A DNA stretch of 34,081 nt, from the NCBI GenBank assembly GCA_964636895.1, contig CAZWUW010000025.1, positions 1 through 34,081 on the forward strand, given 5' to 3'. Shown here one piece after another: positions 8,894 through 17,020 of the stretch (the first letter of the stretch is position 1; every line of letters begins with the position of its first letter). The stretch is from CAZWUW01 sp964636895. GTDB lineage: Bacteria; Bacillota; Thermincolia; Thermincolales; CAZWUW01. The notes beneath the pieces were generated by a model that saw nothing but the letters and a program-made list of their open reading frames with translations, had not been told where the DNA came from and ran no database searches. A program made the translations under genes and the position numbers.

Positions 8894-8927
8894 ACGTGCA
8901 AATTTATTTTTGGGGAGGATGAAAGCA

Positions 8928-10127
8928 TTGTTCAGTAAGCGGAGGTTACTTGCATGTTTGGCCATTTTTGTCATTGCCGGGTTGTTGTTGACGGGCTGTG
9001 GCGGCCAAAAGGAGGAGGTCAAGCCCACCAGTGGCAGCGCGGATAAGGAGCCAATTAAAATTGGTGTGGTGCTGGACAGTTCCGGCAGCGCGTCTTCATT
9101 GGGGGAACCGGAGTATAATTCGGCGGTTATCTTGGAAGATAAGCTTAATGCCGCCGGGGGTATTAACGGCCGGCCGGTCAAGTTGATAATCGAGGACAGC
9201 GAAAGTGATGAAACCAAATCCGTGTTAAAAGCGAAGAAACTGGTCGAACAGGACAAAGTAATCGCTATTATCGGTGCCAGCACAACCGGCACTACCATGT
9301 CTATGGTTAACTACTTACAAAGCGCGGAAATTCCACTCATTTCACCGGCTGCCAGTATAAAAATTGTTGAGCCGGTAAAAGACCGGAAATGGATTTTTAA
9401 GATTCCGCAGAGTGATAGTCTGATTGCCGAAAAAATGATTGAGTACCTGGCCGGGAAAAACGCCAAAAAGGTCGCTTTTATGAGCATGAACAATGCTTTT
9501 GGTGACAGTGGCAAGGGAGAATTTGCCAAAGTTGCAGCCGAGAAGGGTATTACTATTGTAGCTGATGAAAAGTTTGGTGCCGATGACAAGGATATGACTG
9601 TCCAGCTTACGCGGATTAAGGGTTTAAAGCCGGATGCCGTGATTGTATGGGCTATTCCGCCTTCAGCCTCTACAGTAACTAAGAATTTCCGTACTCTGGG
9701 CATGACGGTGCCTCTTATTCATAGCCATGGTATTGGTAACAAGGCCTTTATAGAATTGACCGGCCCGGATGCCAACGGAGTTGTTTTCCCCATAGGGAAA
9801 ATTTTAGTAGCAGAAGACCTGCCTGATTCTGATGTGCAGAAAAAACCTATCATGGATTATATCAAAGACTATGAAGGGAAATACGGTGCGATGAGCCGGA
9901 CTACCTTCGGCGGTCATATACCGGATGCGCTGTATCTGCTGAAGCAAGCCATTGAAACATCGGGTTCCGCTGAGCCGGGCAAAATCCGGGAGGCCATTGA
10001 GAACACCAAAAATTTTGCCGCTGTTTCAGGGGTATACAATTTTTCCCCGGAAGACCACAACGGCTTAACAAAAGAAGCCCTGGTGCTGGTAGAAATTGTT
10101 GACGGCAAATGGAAGCTGATTAAGTAG
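8928..10127 (+). CDS. livJ: Branched-chain amino acid ABC transporter, substrate-binding lipoprotein
   Basis: This is the extracytoplasmic solute-binding component of a Liv-type (HAAT family) importer. It is a periplasmic-binding-protein type I fold, with KIGVVLDSSG at the start of the mature part and the AAGGINGRPVKLIIEDSES motif typical of the family. The signal peptide ends in a lipobox (LLLTGC), so the mature protein is a membrane-tethered lipoprotein, as expected in a Gram-positive. The TTG at 8928 is nine bases after GGGGAGG. The ATG at 8919 directly abuts that site and is less likely. It is the first gene of a five-gene operon, with a possible attenuator just upstream. The real substrate may be leucine/isoleucine/valine or another amino acid or small amide. 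Confidence 0.93.
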   Translation: MFSKRRLLACLAIFVIAGLLLTGCGGQKEEVKPTSGSADKEPIKIGVVLDSSGSASSLGEPEYNSAVILEDKLNAAGGINGRPVKLIIEDSESDETKSVLKAKKLVEQDKVIAIIGASTTGTTMSMVNYLQSAEIPLISPAASIKIVEPVKDRKWIFKIPQSDSLIAEKMIEYLAGKNAKKVAFMSMNNAFGDSGKGEFAKVAAEKGITIVADEKFGADDKDMTVQLTRIKGLKPDAVIVWAIPPSASTVTKNFRTLGMTVPLIHSHGIGNKAFIELTGPDANGVVFPIGKILVAEDLPDSDVQKKPIMDYIKDYEGKYGAMSRTTFGGHIPDALYLLKQAIETSGSAEPGKIREAIENTKNFAAVSGVYNFSPEDHNGLTKEALVLVEIVDGKWKLIK

Positions 10128-10142
10128 TTAAAGGAGAACATT

Positions 10143-11024
10143 ATGGATTTTTCCAGCCAGTTGCTGCAGTATTTATTAAGCGGGCTCACCCTCGGCGGGT
10201 TTTATGCGCTGGTGGCCCTGGGCTTTGTCATAATTTACAACGTATCCGGTATTATTAATTTTGCCCAAGGTGAGTTTGTCATGCTGGGTGCCCTGCTGAT
10301 GATCACCTTTACCAAGGCACAGCTGCCGCCGGCGCTGGCTTTTGCCCTGGCGATTCTTGCGGTGACAGCCTTAGGCGGAATCGTTGAACGAATAACAATC
10401 CGGCCGGCCAAAAACGCTTCCCCCGCAACTATACTTATTATAACTATCGGGTTGTCGATTTCCATCCGCGGGATAGCTTTACTGGTATGGGGCACTAATC
10501 CGTACCCGTTGGCCCCTTTTACTCAGGGAGGACCCATTACCATAGGCGGGGCATCCATTGTCCCTCAGAGTTTGTGGGTAATAGCGGTAACCTTGCTGGT
10601 AGTAATCGCGATGTACATATTTTTTGAATGGACCTACTGGGGCAAAGCTGTTCGGGCTTGTGTCATCAACAAACTGGCGGCCAGCCTGATGGGTATCAGT
10701 ACGGAAAAAATGGCCTCCTTCTCCTTCATGTTTAGTGCCGGTATTGGCGCTTTGGCGGGGATTGTGTTGACACCTATCACGTCTGCCTCTTATGATATGG
10801 GTTTGCTGCTTGGGATCAAAGGCTTTATTGCTGCAGTATTGGGCGGGCTTACCAGCGCTCCCGGTGCCGTGCTGGGCGGGTTTATCCTGGGAGTGACGGA
10901 ATCTTTCGGGGCCGGCTTACTTTCTTCGGGTTATAAGGATGCCATTTCTTTTTTCATCCTGCTGATAGTTTTACTGATAAAACCCAGTGGACTGTTTGGG
11001 GTTTTTGGCAGCAAACGGGTATAG
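10143..11024 (+). CDS. livH: Branched-chain amino acid ABC transporter permease LivH
   Basis: This is the first of two permeases in the Liv importer. The protein of 293 aa is highly hydrophobic, with about eight membrane segments. It carries the family N-terminal pattern GLTLGGFYALVALGFVIIYN followed by INFAQGEF. The C-terminal part has the LGIKGFIAAVLGGL segment typical of LivH. AAAGGAG sits seven bases before the ATG. The gene lies 15 nt after livJ and 22 nt before livM, in the standard gene order. Confidence 0.95.
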   Translation: MDFSSQLLQYLLSGLTLGGFYALVALGFVIIYNVSGIINFAQGEFVMLGALLMITFTKAQLPPALAFALAILAVTALGGIVERITIRPAKNASPATILIITIGLSISIRGIALLVWGTNPYPLAPFTQGGPITIGGASIVPQSLWVIAVTLLVVIAMYIFFEWTYWGKAVRACVINKLAASLMGISTEKMASFSFMFSAGIGALAGIVLTPITSASYDMGLLLGIKGFIAAVLGGLTSAPGAVLGGFILGVTESFGAGLLSSGYKDAISFFILLIVLLIKPSGLFGVFGSKRV

Positions 11025-11046
11025 CCGTAAATTCGGAGGATTAATC

Positions 11047-12063
11047 ATGAAATTCATTAAAAATAATTTTGTGCTGACCCTGATAGGATTGACCATTATT
11101 CTGGCCGTGTTCCCCTTTGTTTTTCCCAGCCCATATTTCCTGGGCGTGATGGTGATAATAGGGATTACCGGTATTGTGGTCATGGGTTTGGGTCTGTTGA
11201 TAGGCTATGCCGGCCAGATTTCCCTGGGTCATGCCGCTTTTTACGGGTTAGGGGCTTACGTTTCGGCTATCCTGTCCGCCACATACCAGGTAAACCCCTG
11301 GCTGGCTATGGCTATTGCGGCGGTGGTCACCGGTTTAATCGCCTATATTCTGGGCAAACCGATATTAAAACTGCAGGAACATTACCTGGCCTTGGCTACA
11401 TTGGGGCTGGGATTGATTATTCATTCGGTATTTGTCGAAGAAACAAAGATTACCGGCGGGCCTTCCGGTATCAGCCTACCCTATTTAAAAATTGCCGGAA
11501 TTGCCCTGAACAATGATTTTAAGTTTTATTTCCTTGTCTGGATTATTGTTTTGCTGGTCTTGATAATGTTGCATAACATTATCAATTCACGAGTTGGCCG
11601 GGCTTTAAAATCCATTCACGGCAGTGAATTTGCCGCGGCCAGCCTGGGTATTAATACTGCCCAATACAAAATCCAGGTATTTACTCTGAGCGCCGTCCTG
11701 GCCAGCATTGCCGGCAGCCTTTATGCCCACTATGTAACATTTATCAGTCCGTCCCCATTTAACCTGATGATTTCCGTCCAGTTTTTGCTGATGGCGGTTG
11801 TCGGCGGCTTGCATAGCCTTTGGGGGCCATTGCTGGGGGTAGCTACCATCACGATTCTGAAAGAGGTTTTGCGTGCGGTAATCCCCCTGTTCCTGCCGGA
11901 AGCAGGTGGGGAATATGAGATTATCGTTTTTGGCATTATCCTGATGATTATTATGATTTTTTTGCCGGAAGGTCTGACCTCCCTCTTGAAAAGAATTGTG
12001 CGGCCTTTGAGCATTAAGCGCCGGGAAAGGGGAGTGCTGCATGAGCATCCTGGAGGTTCGTAG
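11047..12063 (+). CDS. livM: Branched-chain amino acid ABC transporter permease LivM
   Basis: This is the second permease of the importer. It has 338 aa from the ATG at 11047, which follows CGGAGG. It has multiple membrane helices and the LivM motifs GYAGQISLGHAAFYGLGAYV and GGPSGI. The SIHGSEFAAASLGIN segment corresponds to the cytoplasmic EAA-like loop that contacts the ATPases. The open frame extends upstream into livH, but that extension lacks a ribosome site. The 3' end overlaps livG by 23 bases. Confidence 0.95.
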   Translation: MKFIKNNFVLTLIGLTIILAVFPFVFPSPYFLGVMVIIGITGIVVMGLGLLIGYAGQISLGHAAFYGLGAYVSAILSATYQVNPWLAMAIAAVVTGLIAYILGKPILKLQEHYLALATLGLGLIIHSVFVEETKITGGPSGISLPYLKIAGIALNNDFKFYFLVWIIVLLVLIMLHNIINSRVGRALKSIHGSEFAAASLGINTAQYKIQVFTLSAVLASIAGSLYAHYVTFISPSPFNLMISVQFLLMAVVGGLHSLWGPLLGVATITILKEVLRAVIPLFLPEAGGEYEIIVFGIILMIIMIFLPEGLTSLLKRIVRPLSIKRRERGVLHEHPGGS

Positions 12064-12820
12064 CCTTTATAAAACATTTGGTGGTGTGCATGCTGTAGAA
12101 AGCGTCAGTTTTATGATTGAAAAAAAAGAAATCGCTGCATTGATTGGCCCCAACGGGGCAGGTAAGACCACCATATTCAATTTGATTACAGGGATTTTTC
12201 CGCCCAGCGGCGGCGAAATAATTTTTCAGGGCAAGCATATTACCGGATTTCCGCCTTTTAAAATTGCTGCTTTGGGATTAACCAGAACTTTTCAGAACCT
12301 GCAGGTGTTCCGCAATATGAGTGTACTTGAAAATGTTATGTCCGGCTGTCATGTAAGGACACGAACCGGTTTGCTGGGGTCCGCACTGAGGCTGCCGCGG
12401 GTTCGCCGGGAAGAAAAAGAAGTGCAGGAAAAAGCGCTTGAGAAATTGGCCCTGGTAGGATTAGCTGATAAAGCGGACGAATCATCTGCCGCACTCCCCT
12501 TTGGCCAGCAGCGACTGCTGGAGATTGCCCGGGCTTTGGCCATGGAACCGGAAATGATTTTGCTTGATGAACCGGCAGCGGGCTTAAATGCCACCGAAAC
12601 CAGGGAACTGATTGATTTAATTTACGGTTTGCAGGAACAGGGTACAACAGTGTTGCTGGTAGAACACGATATGGACACAGTGATGGAAATTGCCGACCGG
12701 GTGGTAGTACTGGACTTCGGGATAAAAATTGCCGAAGGTACACCGGCGGAAATTCAGCGGGATGAAAAAGTCATTGCTGCTTATCTGGGAGAAGAGGTGA
12801 CCGACGTTGTTAACAGTTAA
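12041..12820 (+). CDS. livG: Branched-chain amino acid ABC transporter ATP-binding protein LivG
   Basis: This is the first ATPase of the Liv importer (259 aa). Walker A is GPNGAGKTT, the signature is the LivG-type variant LPFGQQRLLEIARAL, Walker B is MILLDEPAAGLN and the switch histidine is in VEHDM. The extended region after Walker A (TRTFQNLQVF) is characteristic of the family. The ATG overlaps the end of livM, and the 3' end overlaps livF by 14 bases, so translation is coupled through the operon. Confidence 0.95.
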   Translation: MSILEVRSLYKTFGGVHAVESVSFMIEKKEIAALIGPNGAGKTTIFNLITGIFPPSGGEIIFQGKHITGFPPFKIAALGLTRTFQNLQVFRNMSVLENVMSGCHVRTRTGLLGSALRLPRVRREEKEVQEKALEKLALVGLADKADESSAALPFGQQRLLEIARALAMEPEMILLDEPAAGLNATETRELIDLIYGLQEQGTTVLLVEHDMDTVMEIADRVVVLDFGIKIAEGTPAEIQRDEKVIAAYLGEEVTDVVNS

Positions 12821-13538
12821 GGATTTACATGTATCCCATGGCCAAATAAAAGTAATCAAAGGTGTGTCATTAAAAGTCAAAAAAGGCGAAATGGTCGCCA
12901 TGATAGGGGCTAACGGGGCCGGTAAGAGTACTTTGCTGGGGACAATAGCCGGAATTTACCGGAATCAGGCCGGTACTGTCTCCCTGGACCAGGAGCTGAT
13001 TAAGGATGGCAAGGCTCATCTCGTTGTCCGCAAAGGGATTAGCCTGGTGCCGGAACGCCGTGAAGTTTTCGATACCCTGTCAGTATATGACAACTTGTTG
13101 CTGGGAGCTTATCACCGTTTTGCCGGGGCTAAATCGGAAATCACCCGGGACATGGAACGGATAATGGAAATCTTCCCGGTGCTCAAGGACAGAATGAAAC
13201 AAATAGCCGGTACATTAAGCGGTGGTGAACAGCAGATGCTGGCCATCGGCCGTGGCCTGATGGCTAATCCCAAAGTATTGTTGCTTGATGAGCCGTCGGT
13301 AGGCCTGGCACCGTTAATTGTCAAGGAAATCTTCGGCATTTTGGTAGACCTGAAGCAACAGGGCACTACCATCCTAATAGTAGAACAGAATGCCCGGGCG
13401 GCTCTGAAAATATCTGATCGGGCCTATGTGCTGGAGCGGGGCGAAATTATCCATGAAGGCGAGTCCCATAAACTGCTGCATGACCCGTGTATCCAGGCCT
13501 CTTATCTGGGGCAGAAACAGCAGTTAAAAATCAGTTAA
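12807..13538 (+). CDS. livF: Branched-chain amino acid ABC transporter ATP-binding protein LivF
   Basis: This is the second ATPase of the importer (243 aa). Walker A is GANGAGKST, the signature LSGGEQQMLAIGRGL, Walker B VLLLDEPSVGLAP and the H-loop region LIVEQN. The LVPERREVFDTLSVYDNL segment is diagnostic of LivF. The start is a TTG preceded by AGAGGTGA inside the livG end. It is the last gene of the operon, followed by an intrinsic terminator. Confidence 0.95.
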   Translation: MLTVKDLHVSHGQIKVIKGVSLKVKKGEMVAMIGANGAGKSTLLGTIAGIYRNQAGTVSLDQELIKDGKAHLVVRKGISLVPERREVFDTLSVYDNLLLGAYHRFAGAKSEITRDMERIMEIFPVLKDRMKQIAGTLSGGEQQMLAIGRGLMANPKVLLLDEPSVGLAPLIVKEIFGILVDLKQQGTTILIVEQNARAALKISDRAYVLERGEIIHEGESHKLLHDPCIQASYLGQKQQLKIS

Positions 13539-13550
13539 AAATTAGTTAAA

Positions 13551-13592
13551 AAAAGCCAATGGAGCAAGTATTTACGCACCATTGGCTTTTTT
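13551..13592 (+). terminator. Intrinsic terminator of the liv operon
   Basis: A nine-bp stem AGCCAATGG (13554-13562) / CCATTGGCT (13579-13587) is preceded by an A-run and followed by six T. The A-run before the stem could also let it act on the other strand, but no gene converges here. Confidence 0.88.
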
Positions 13593-13604
13593 ATATGGTC
13601 TTAA

Positions 13605-13633
13605 TTGACACTTCCTGAAACATCTGCTAGAAT
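13605..13633 (+). promoter_or_regulatory. Sigma-A promoter of the RND pump gene
   Basis: A perfect -35 box TTGACA (13605-13610) is separated by exactly 17 nt from TAGAAT (13628-13633). It lies between the liv terminator and the pump gene and predicts a start near 13640. It is the best sigma-A match I see in the window. Confidence 0.75.
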
Positions 13634-13649
13634 CTTACTAGAGCCAGCA

Positions 13650-13663
13650 ACCGACCGGTCGGT
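13650..13663 (+). promoter_or_regulatory. TetR-type operator palindrome
   Basis: ACCGACCGGTCGGT is a perfect 14-bp palindrome, about ten bases after the predicted transcription start of the pump gene. This sequence style is common for TetR/AcrR-family repressors of drug pumps. Binding here would block the promoter. No TetR gene is present in the window, so the regulator acts from elsewhere. Confidence 0.6.
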
Positions 13664-13716
13664 CGGCGGCCGCTTATCCCTTGCTAGAGCATATCCCGAG
13701 AGGAGTTGGCGTAGAA

Positions 13717-16700
13717 TTGAATCTGACTAAGCTGGCGATCAAAAGGCCGGCCATGATGTCAATGGTAATTATGGTTTTTGTGGTTTTGGGTCTCTATACA
13801 TATAATAAGATGAGTGCGGAACTATTTCCCGCCGTTAATATACCCTTTGTTGCCGTGGCAACCAATTATCCCGGTGCCGGAGCGGAGGAGATTGAAACCC
13901 AGATTACCAAGCCGCTGGAAAACGAAATGGCCTCGCTGAGCAAATTGAAAAAGCTCAGGTCATCGGCATCGGAAGGCTTTACCTTTACCGTGCTTGAGTT
14001 TGAGTTGACCGCTAATGCGGATCAGGCAGCGCTGGATGTACAGAAAAAGGTTGATATGGTCAAGGGCCGGCTGCCGGAAGATGCATCTGATCCGGTAGTT
14101 TTCAAGCGGGACATGAACGACCAGCCAGTTCTTATCATGGCCTTGCAAAGCGCCCGGCCCCTTTATGAAACCAAAGAAATAGCTGAAGACCTGCTCAAAG
14201 ACCGCTTGCAGAAAATTGCCGGGGTTGCCGATATTTCTGTGGTTGGTGGTCAGAAACGGGAAATAACGGTTGCTGTGGATAAAGCCAAATTAAACGGGTA
14301 CGGACTGTCCATCAATCAGATAATTAACCGTCTGCGGCATGAAAACCTGAACCAACCCAGCGGCCGCCTGGATCGGCCGGAAGCGGAATATAACGTGCGG
14401 GTGCTGGGGGAGTTCAAAAGCCTTGAGGATATCCGTAACTTAGATATACCCCTGGGCAGTGGTGGCATTATCCCGCTAAGTGCTGTGGCTACGGTTACCG
14501 ACGGTTACCAGGAGGTGCGGGAATACAGCCGGGTTAACGGAGTAAAAGCCGTTTCCCTAATGGTGTTCAAACAGAGTGATGCATCCATCGTTGAGGTGGG
14601 TGAACGGATTAAAATAGAGATTGACCAGATACAAAAGGAACTGCCGGAAGATGTCAAAATCGTTGTTTCCAGGGATACTTCCGAGTTTATCAGGGCATCC
14701 CTTGATGATACCAGAAATTCCATTATCGAAGGGATACTAACTACCGCTTTGGCGCTTTATCTTTTTCTCCGGGAGTGGCGCTCCACAGTTATTGTTGCCC
14801 TGGCCATCCCCACTTCCCTCCTGGCAGCGTTGATGATGATGTTTTTTGCCGGGTTTACCTTTAATATGCTTTCTTTGATGGGGCTTGCCCTTTGTATCGG
14901 TATCCTGGTGGATGACTCGATAGTTGTGCTGGAGAACATCCACCGGCATCTGAAGATGGGTAAGGAGCCCGCCGATGCCGCTCTTGACGGGCGGATGGAA
15001 ATAGGTATGGCGGCTGTGGCGATTACCTTGACCGACGTTGTTGTGTTTGCTCCCATCGCCTTTATGAGTGGCATGGTGGGTCAGTTCTTTCGCCAGTTCG
15101 GTTTGACGGTGGTATTTGCTACTTTGTTTTCCCTTTTTATCTCTTTTACACTTACGCCCATGCTGGCTGCCAAACTGTTTAAAAAAGATAATGGCAGCGG
15201 GCAGCCGAACGGAGCACTTACGAGCTCGGGGCGCAAGTCCATGTTCAGCTGGTTTTGGAAATGCACCGCCCCGGTGGGAGAAAAAATTAAAGGCAGTTAT
15301 ATTTCCTTCCTGCACTGGTCTTTAAACCACCGCAAAACTGTGCTGGCGGCTGTGTTCCTGGTGTTTTTAGCCAGTCTGTCCCTGCCGGCAACAGGTATTA
15401 TCGGCGCTGAGCAGATGCCCAAAATTGATCAGGGCGAATTAACCGTTAACCTGGAAATGCCTGTCGGCACCCCCATCGGTAAGACGGATACGGCTTTAGA
15501 AGATATGGAGAAATACCTGCAGACTATTCCGGAAATTAAGTATTATCATTCAACCCTGGGCTCCTCCGGTGGGATGCAGGGGAGTTCTGCCGGCTCTCAT
15601 CTGGGTCGGGTTGGTATTCAGCTTGTGGATAAAAAAAAGCGGGACCGGAGTATCTGGCAGGTAGGTGACCAGATCAGCAAATGGGGGACGGGTTTTGTCC
15701 AGGGTAAAATAACTGTCAGTGTGGCGGACAATATGGGACCGTCCGGCAGTGATATTGACCTTGAAGTGACCGGCCCGGATACCAAAAAGCTGGTGGCCTT
15801 GGCCAATCAGGTGAAGGCTGTCATTGCCGCAATCCCCGGTGCCCGTGATGTGGATACGAACTGGCGGCTGGGCCAACCGGAAATTCAGCTTCAGGTAGAC
15901 CGGCGCAAGGCTGCTGAAGCCGGTTTCTCAGTAGACGATGTGGCCCGGGCGGTGAGAGCCGGTCTAAACGGCGACACCGCCGGCAAATACCGGGAGAGCG
16001 GCGATGAAACAGATATCCTGATTCGCCTGGAGGGTTTGAATAAATCTGATATTAATGAAATCAAAAACCTTACTGTGACTTCTATGACCGGCACTAACGT
16101 GCAATTACAGCAGGTAGCGAATATCGGTCCAGGCATTGGGCCGACGGAAATTAACCGCATTGACCGGCAGCGGGCCATTACTATAAGCGGGGTTCTCCGG
16201 GATAGGACATTGAACGATTTTTTGCAGGAAGCAAGTGAAAAAGTGGCTCAAATCAAACTGCCGCCGGGCTACCGAATCACTTTTGCCGGTCAGGCGGAAG
16301 GGATGAAAGAAACTTTTACCGACCTTATTTCCGCTTTAATCCTATCTGTAATTTTGGTTTATATGGTTTTGGTAATGCTTTACGAATCCTTCCTGACACC
16401 CTTCATCAGGATGCTGGCCCTGCCTCTTGGGGTGATAGGAGCTTTTGCGGCCTTGGCCATCACCGGCAATACACTGAATCTTTTTTCCATGATTGGCCTG
16501 ATTATGATGGACGGTTTGGTGGCAAAAAACGGTACATTGTTGATAGATTATACACATACCCTGATGGAACGGGGGCTTTCCCTGCGGGAAGCCCTGGTGG
16601 AAGCCGGTAAAACCAGGTTGCGGCCCATAATTATGACAACTGTAACCATGATATTCGGCATGTTACCTACCGCGCTGGCTTTGGGTGCAGGCGCAGAAAC

Positions 16701-16863
16701 CAGGTCCGGAATGGCCTGGGTGTTAATCGGCGGTTTGCTATCATCTACCTTGTTTACACTGATAGTAATTCCGGTTGTTTATACCTTGATTGATGACTTT
16801 AAACATAAAGCCGGCGGTTTTATCCATCGTAGGTTCCGCAAGAGCGCTAAAACACCGGTATAA
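13717..16863 (+). CDS. RND efflux transporter, HAE1/AcrB-like
   Basis: This is a proton-driven export pump of 1048 aa from a TTG at 13717, 11 bases after AGGAG. The protein begins MNLTKLAIKRPAMM, the usual family N-terminus; the frame is open further upstream to 13681. It has the two-fold RND layout: TM1, a large periplasmic loop, TM2-6, then a second half. The proton-relay aspartates are present in GILVDDSIVVLENI, and the second-half lysine in GLVAKNGTLLIDY. The length matches HAE1 (multidrug-type) rather than SecDF or MmpL. No membrane-fusion protein or outer-membrane channel gene is nearby, as expected for a Gram-positive RND, so the substrate and route are open. A TetR-type operator lies at the promoter. 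Confidence 0.92.
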   Translation: MNLTKLAIKRPAMMSMVIMVFVVLGLYTYNKMSAELFPAVNIPFVAVATNYPGAGAEEIETQITKPLENEMASLSKLKKLRSSASEGFTFTVLEFELTANADQAALDVQKKVDMVKGRLPEDASDPVVFKRDMNDQPVLIMALQSARPLYETKEIAEDLLKDRLQKIAGVADISVVGGQKREITVAVDKAKLNGYGLSINQIINRLRHENLNQPSGRLDRPEAEYNVRVLGEFKSLEDIRNLDIPLGSGGIIPLSAVATVTDGYQEVREYSRVNGVKAVSLMVFKQSDASIVEVGERIKIEIDQIQKELPEDVKIVVSRDTSEFIRASLDDTRNSIIEGILTTALALYLFLREWRSTVIVALAIPTSLLAALMMMFFAGFTFNMLSLMGLALCIGILVDDSIVVLENIHRHLKMGKEPADAALDGRMEIGMAAVAITLTDVVVFAPIAFMSGMVGQFFRQFGLTVVFATLFSLFISFTLTPMLAAKLFKKDNGSGQPNGALTSSGRKSMFSWFWKCTAPVGEKIKGSYISFLHWSLNHRKTVLAAVFLVFLASLSLPATGIIGAEQMPKIDQGELTVNLEMPVGTPIGKTDTALEDMEKYLQTIPEIKYYHSTLGSSGGMQGSSAGSHLGRVGIQLVDKKKRDRSIWQVGDQISKWGTGFVQGKITVSVADNMGPSGSDIDLEVTGPDTKKLVALANQVKAVIAAIPGARDVDTNWRLGQPEIQLQVDRRKAAEAGFSVDDVARAVRAGLNGDTAGKYRESGDETDILIRLEGLNKSDINEIKNLTVTSMTGTNVQLQQVANIGPGIGPTEINRIDRQRAITISGVLRDRTLNDFLQEASEKVAQIKLPPGYRITFAGQAEGMKETFTDLISALILSVILVYMVLVMLYESFLTPFIRMLALPLGVIGAFAALAITGNTLNLFSMIGLIMMDGLVAKNGTLLIDYTHTLMERGLSLREALVEAGKTRLRPIIMTTVTMIFGMLPTALALGAGAETRSGMAWVLIGGLLSSTLFTLIVIPVVYTLIDDFKHKAGGFIHRRFRKSAKTPV

Positions 16864-16869
16864 TGAGAA

Positions 16870-16910
16870 GGTCAATGGCCTGATGTAAGCCATTGGCCTC
16901 CTTGTTTTTT
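16870..16910 (+). terminator. Intrinsic terminator after the RND gene
   Basis: A ten-bp stem GGTCAATGGC (16870-16879) / GCCATTGGCC (16889-16898), with one G-T pair, is followed by CTCCTTG and six T, seven bases past the stop codon. Confidence 0.8.
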
Positions 16911-16945
16911 AAGGATAGTACTGTTTATTTTAGTTTTGGTAAAAA

Positions 16946-16974
16946 GGAGGAAATTGAAAAAAATTGTCGAAAAC
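16946..16974 (+). promoter_or_regulatory. Sigma-H-like promoter for the GGDEF/HD-GYP gene
   Basis: AGGAAAT (AGGA at 16948-16951) and GTCGAAAA (GAA from 16969) are spaced 17 nt, matching RNAGGAAWW-N11-RNNGAAWW. The site lies after the RND terminator and about 50 nt before the start codon, the right place for a promoter. Sigma-H assignment is inference. Confidence 0.5.
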
Positions 16975-17020
16975 TGTACTAGTAATTGTTTCCAATAGTT
17001 AATTTTGAAGGATGACCGTC

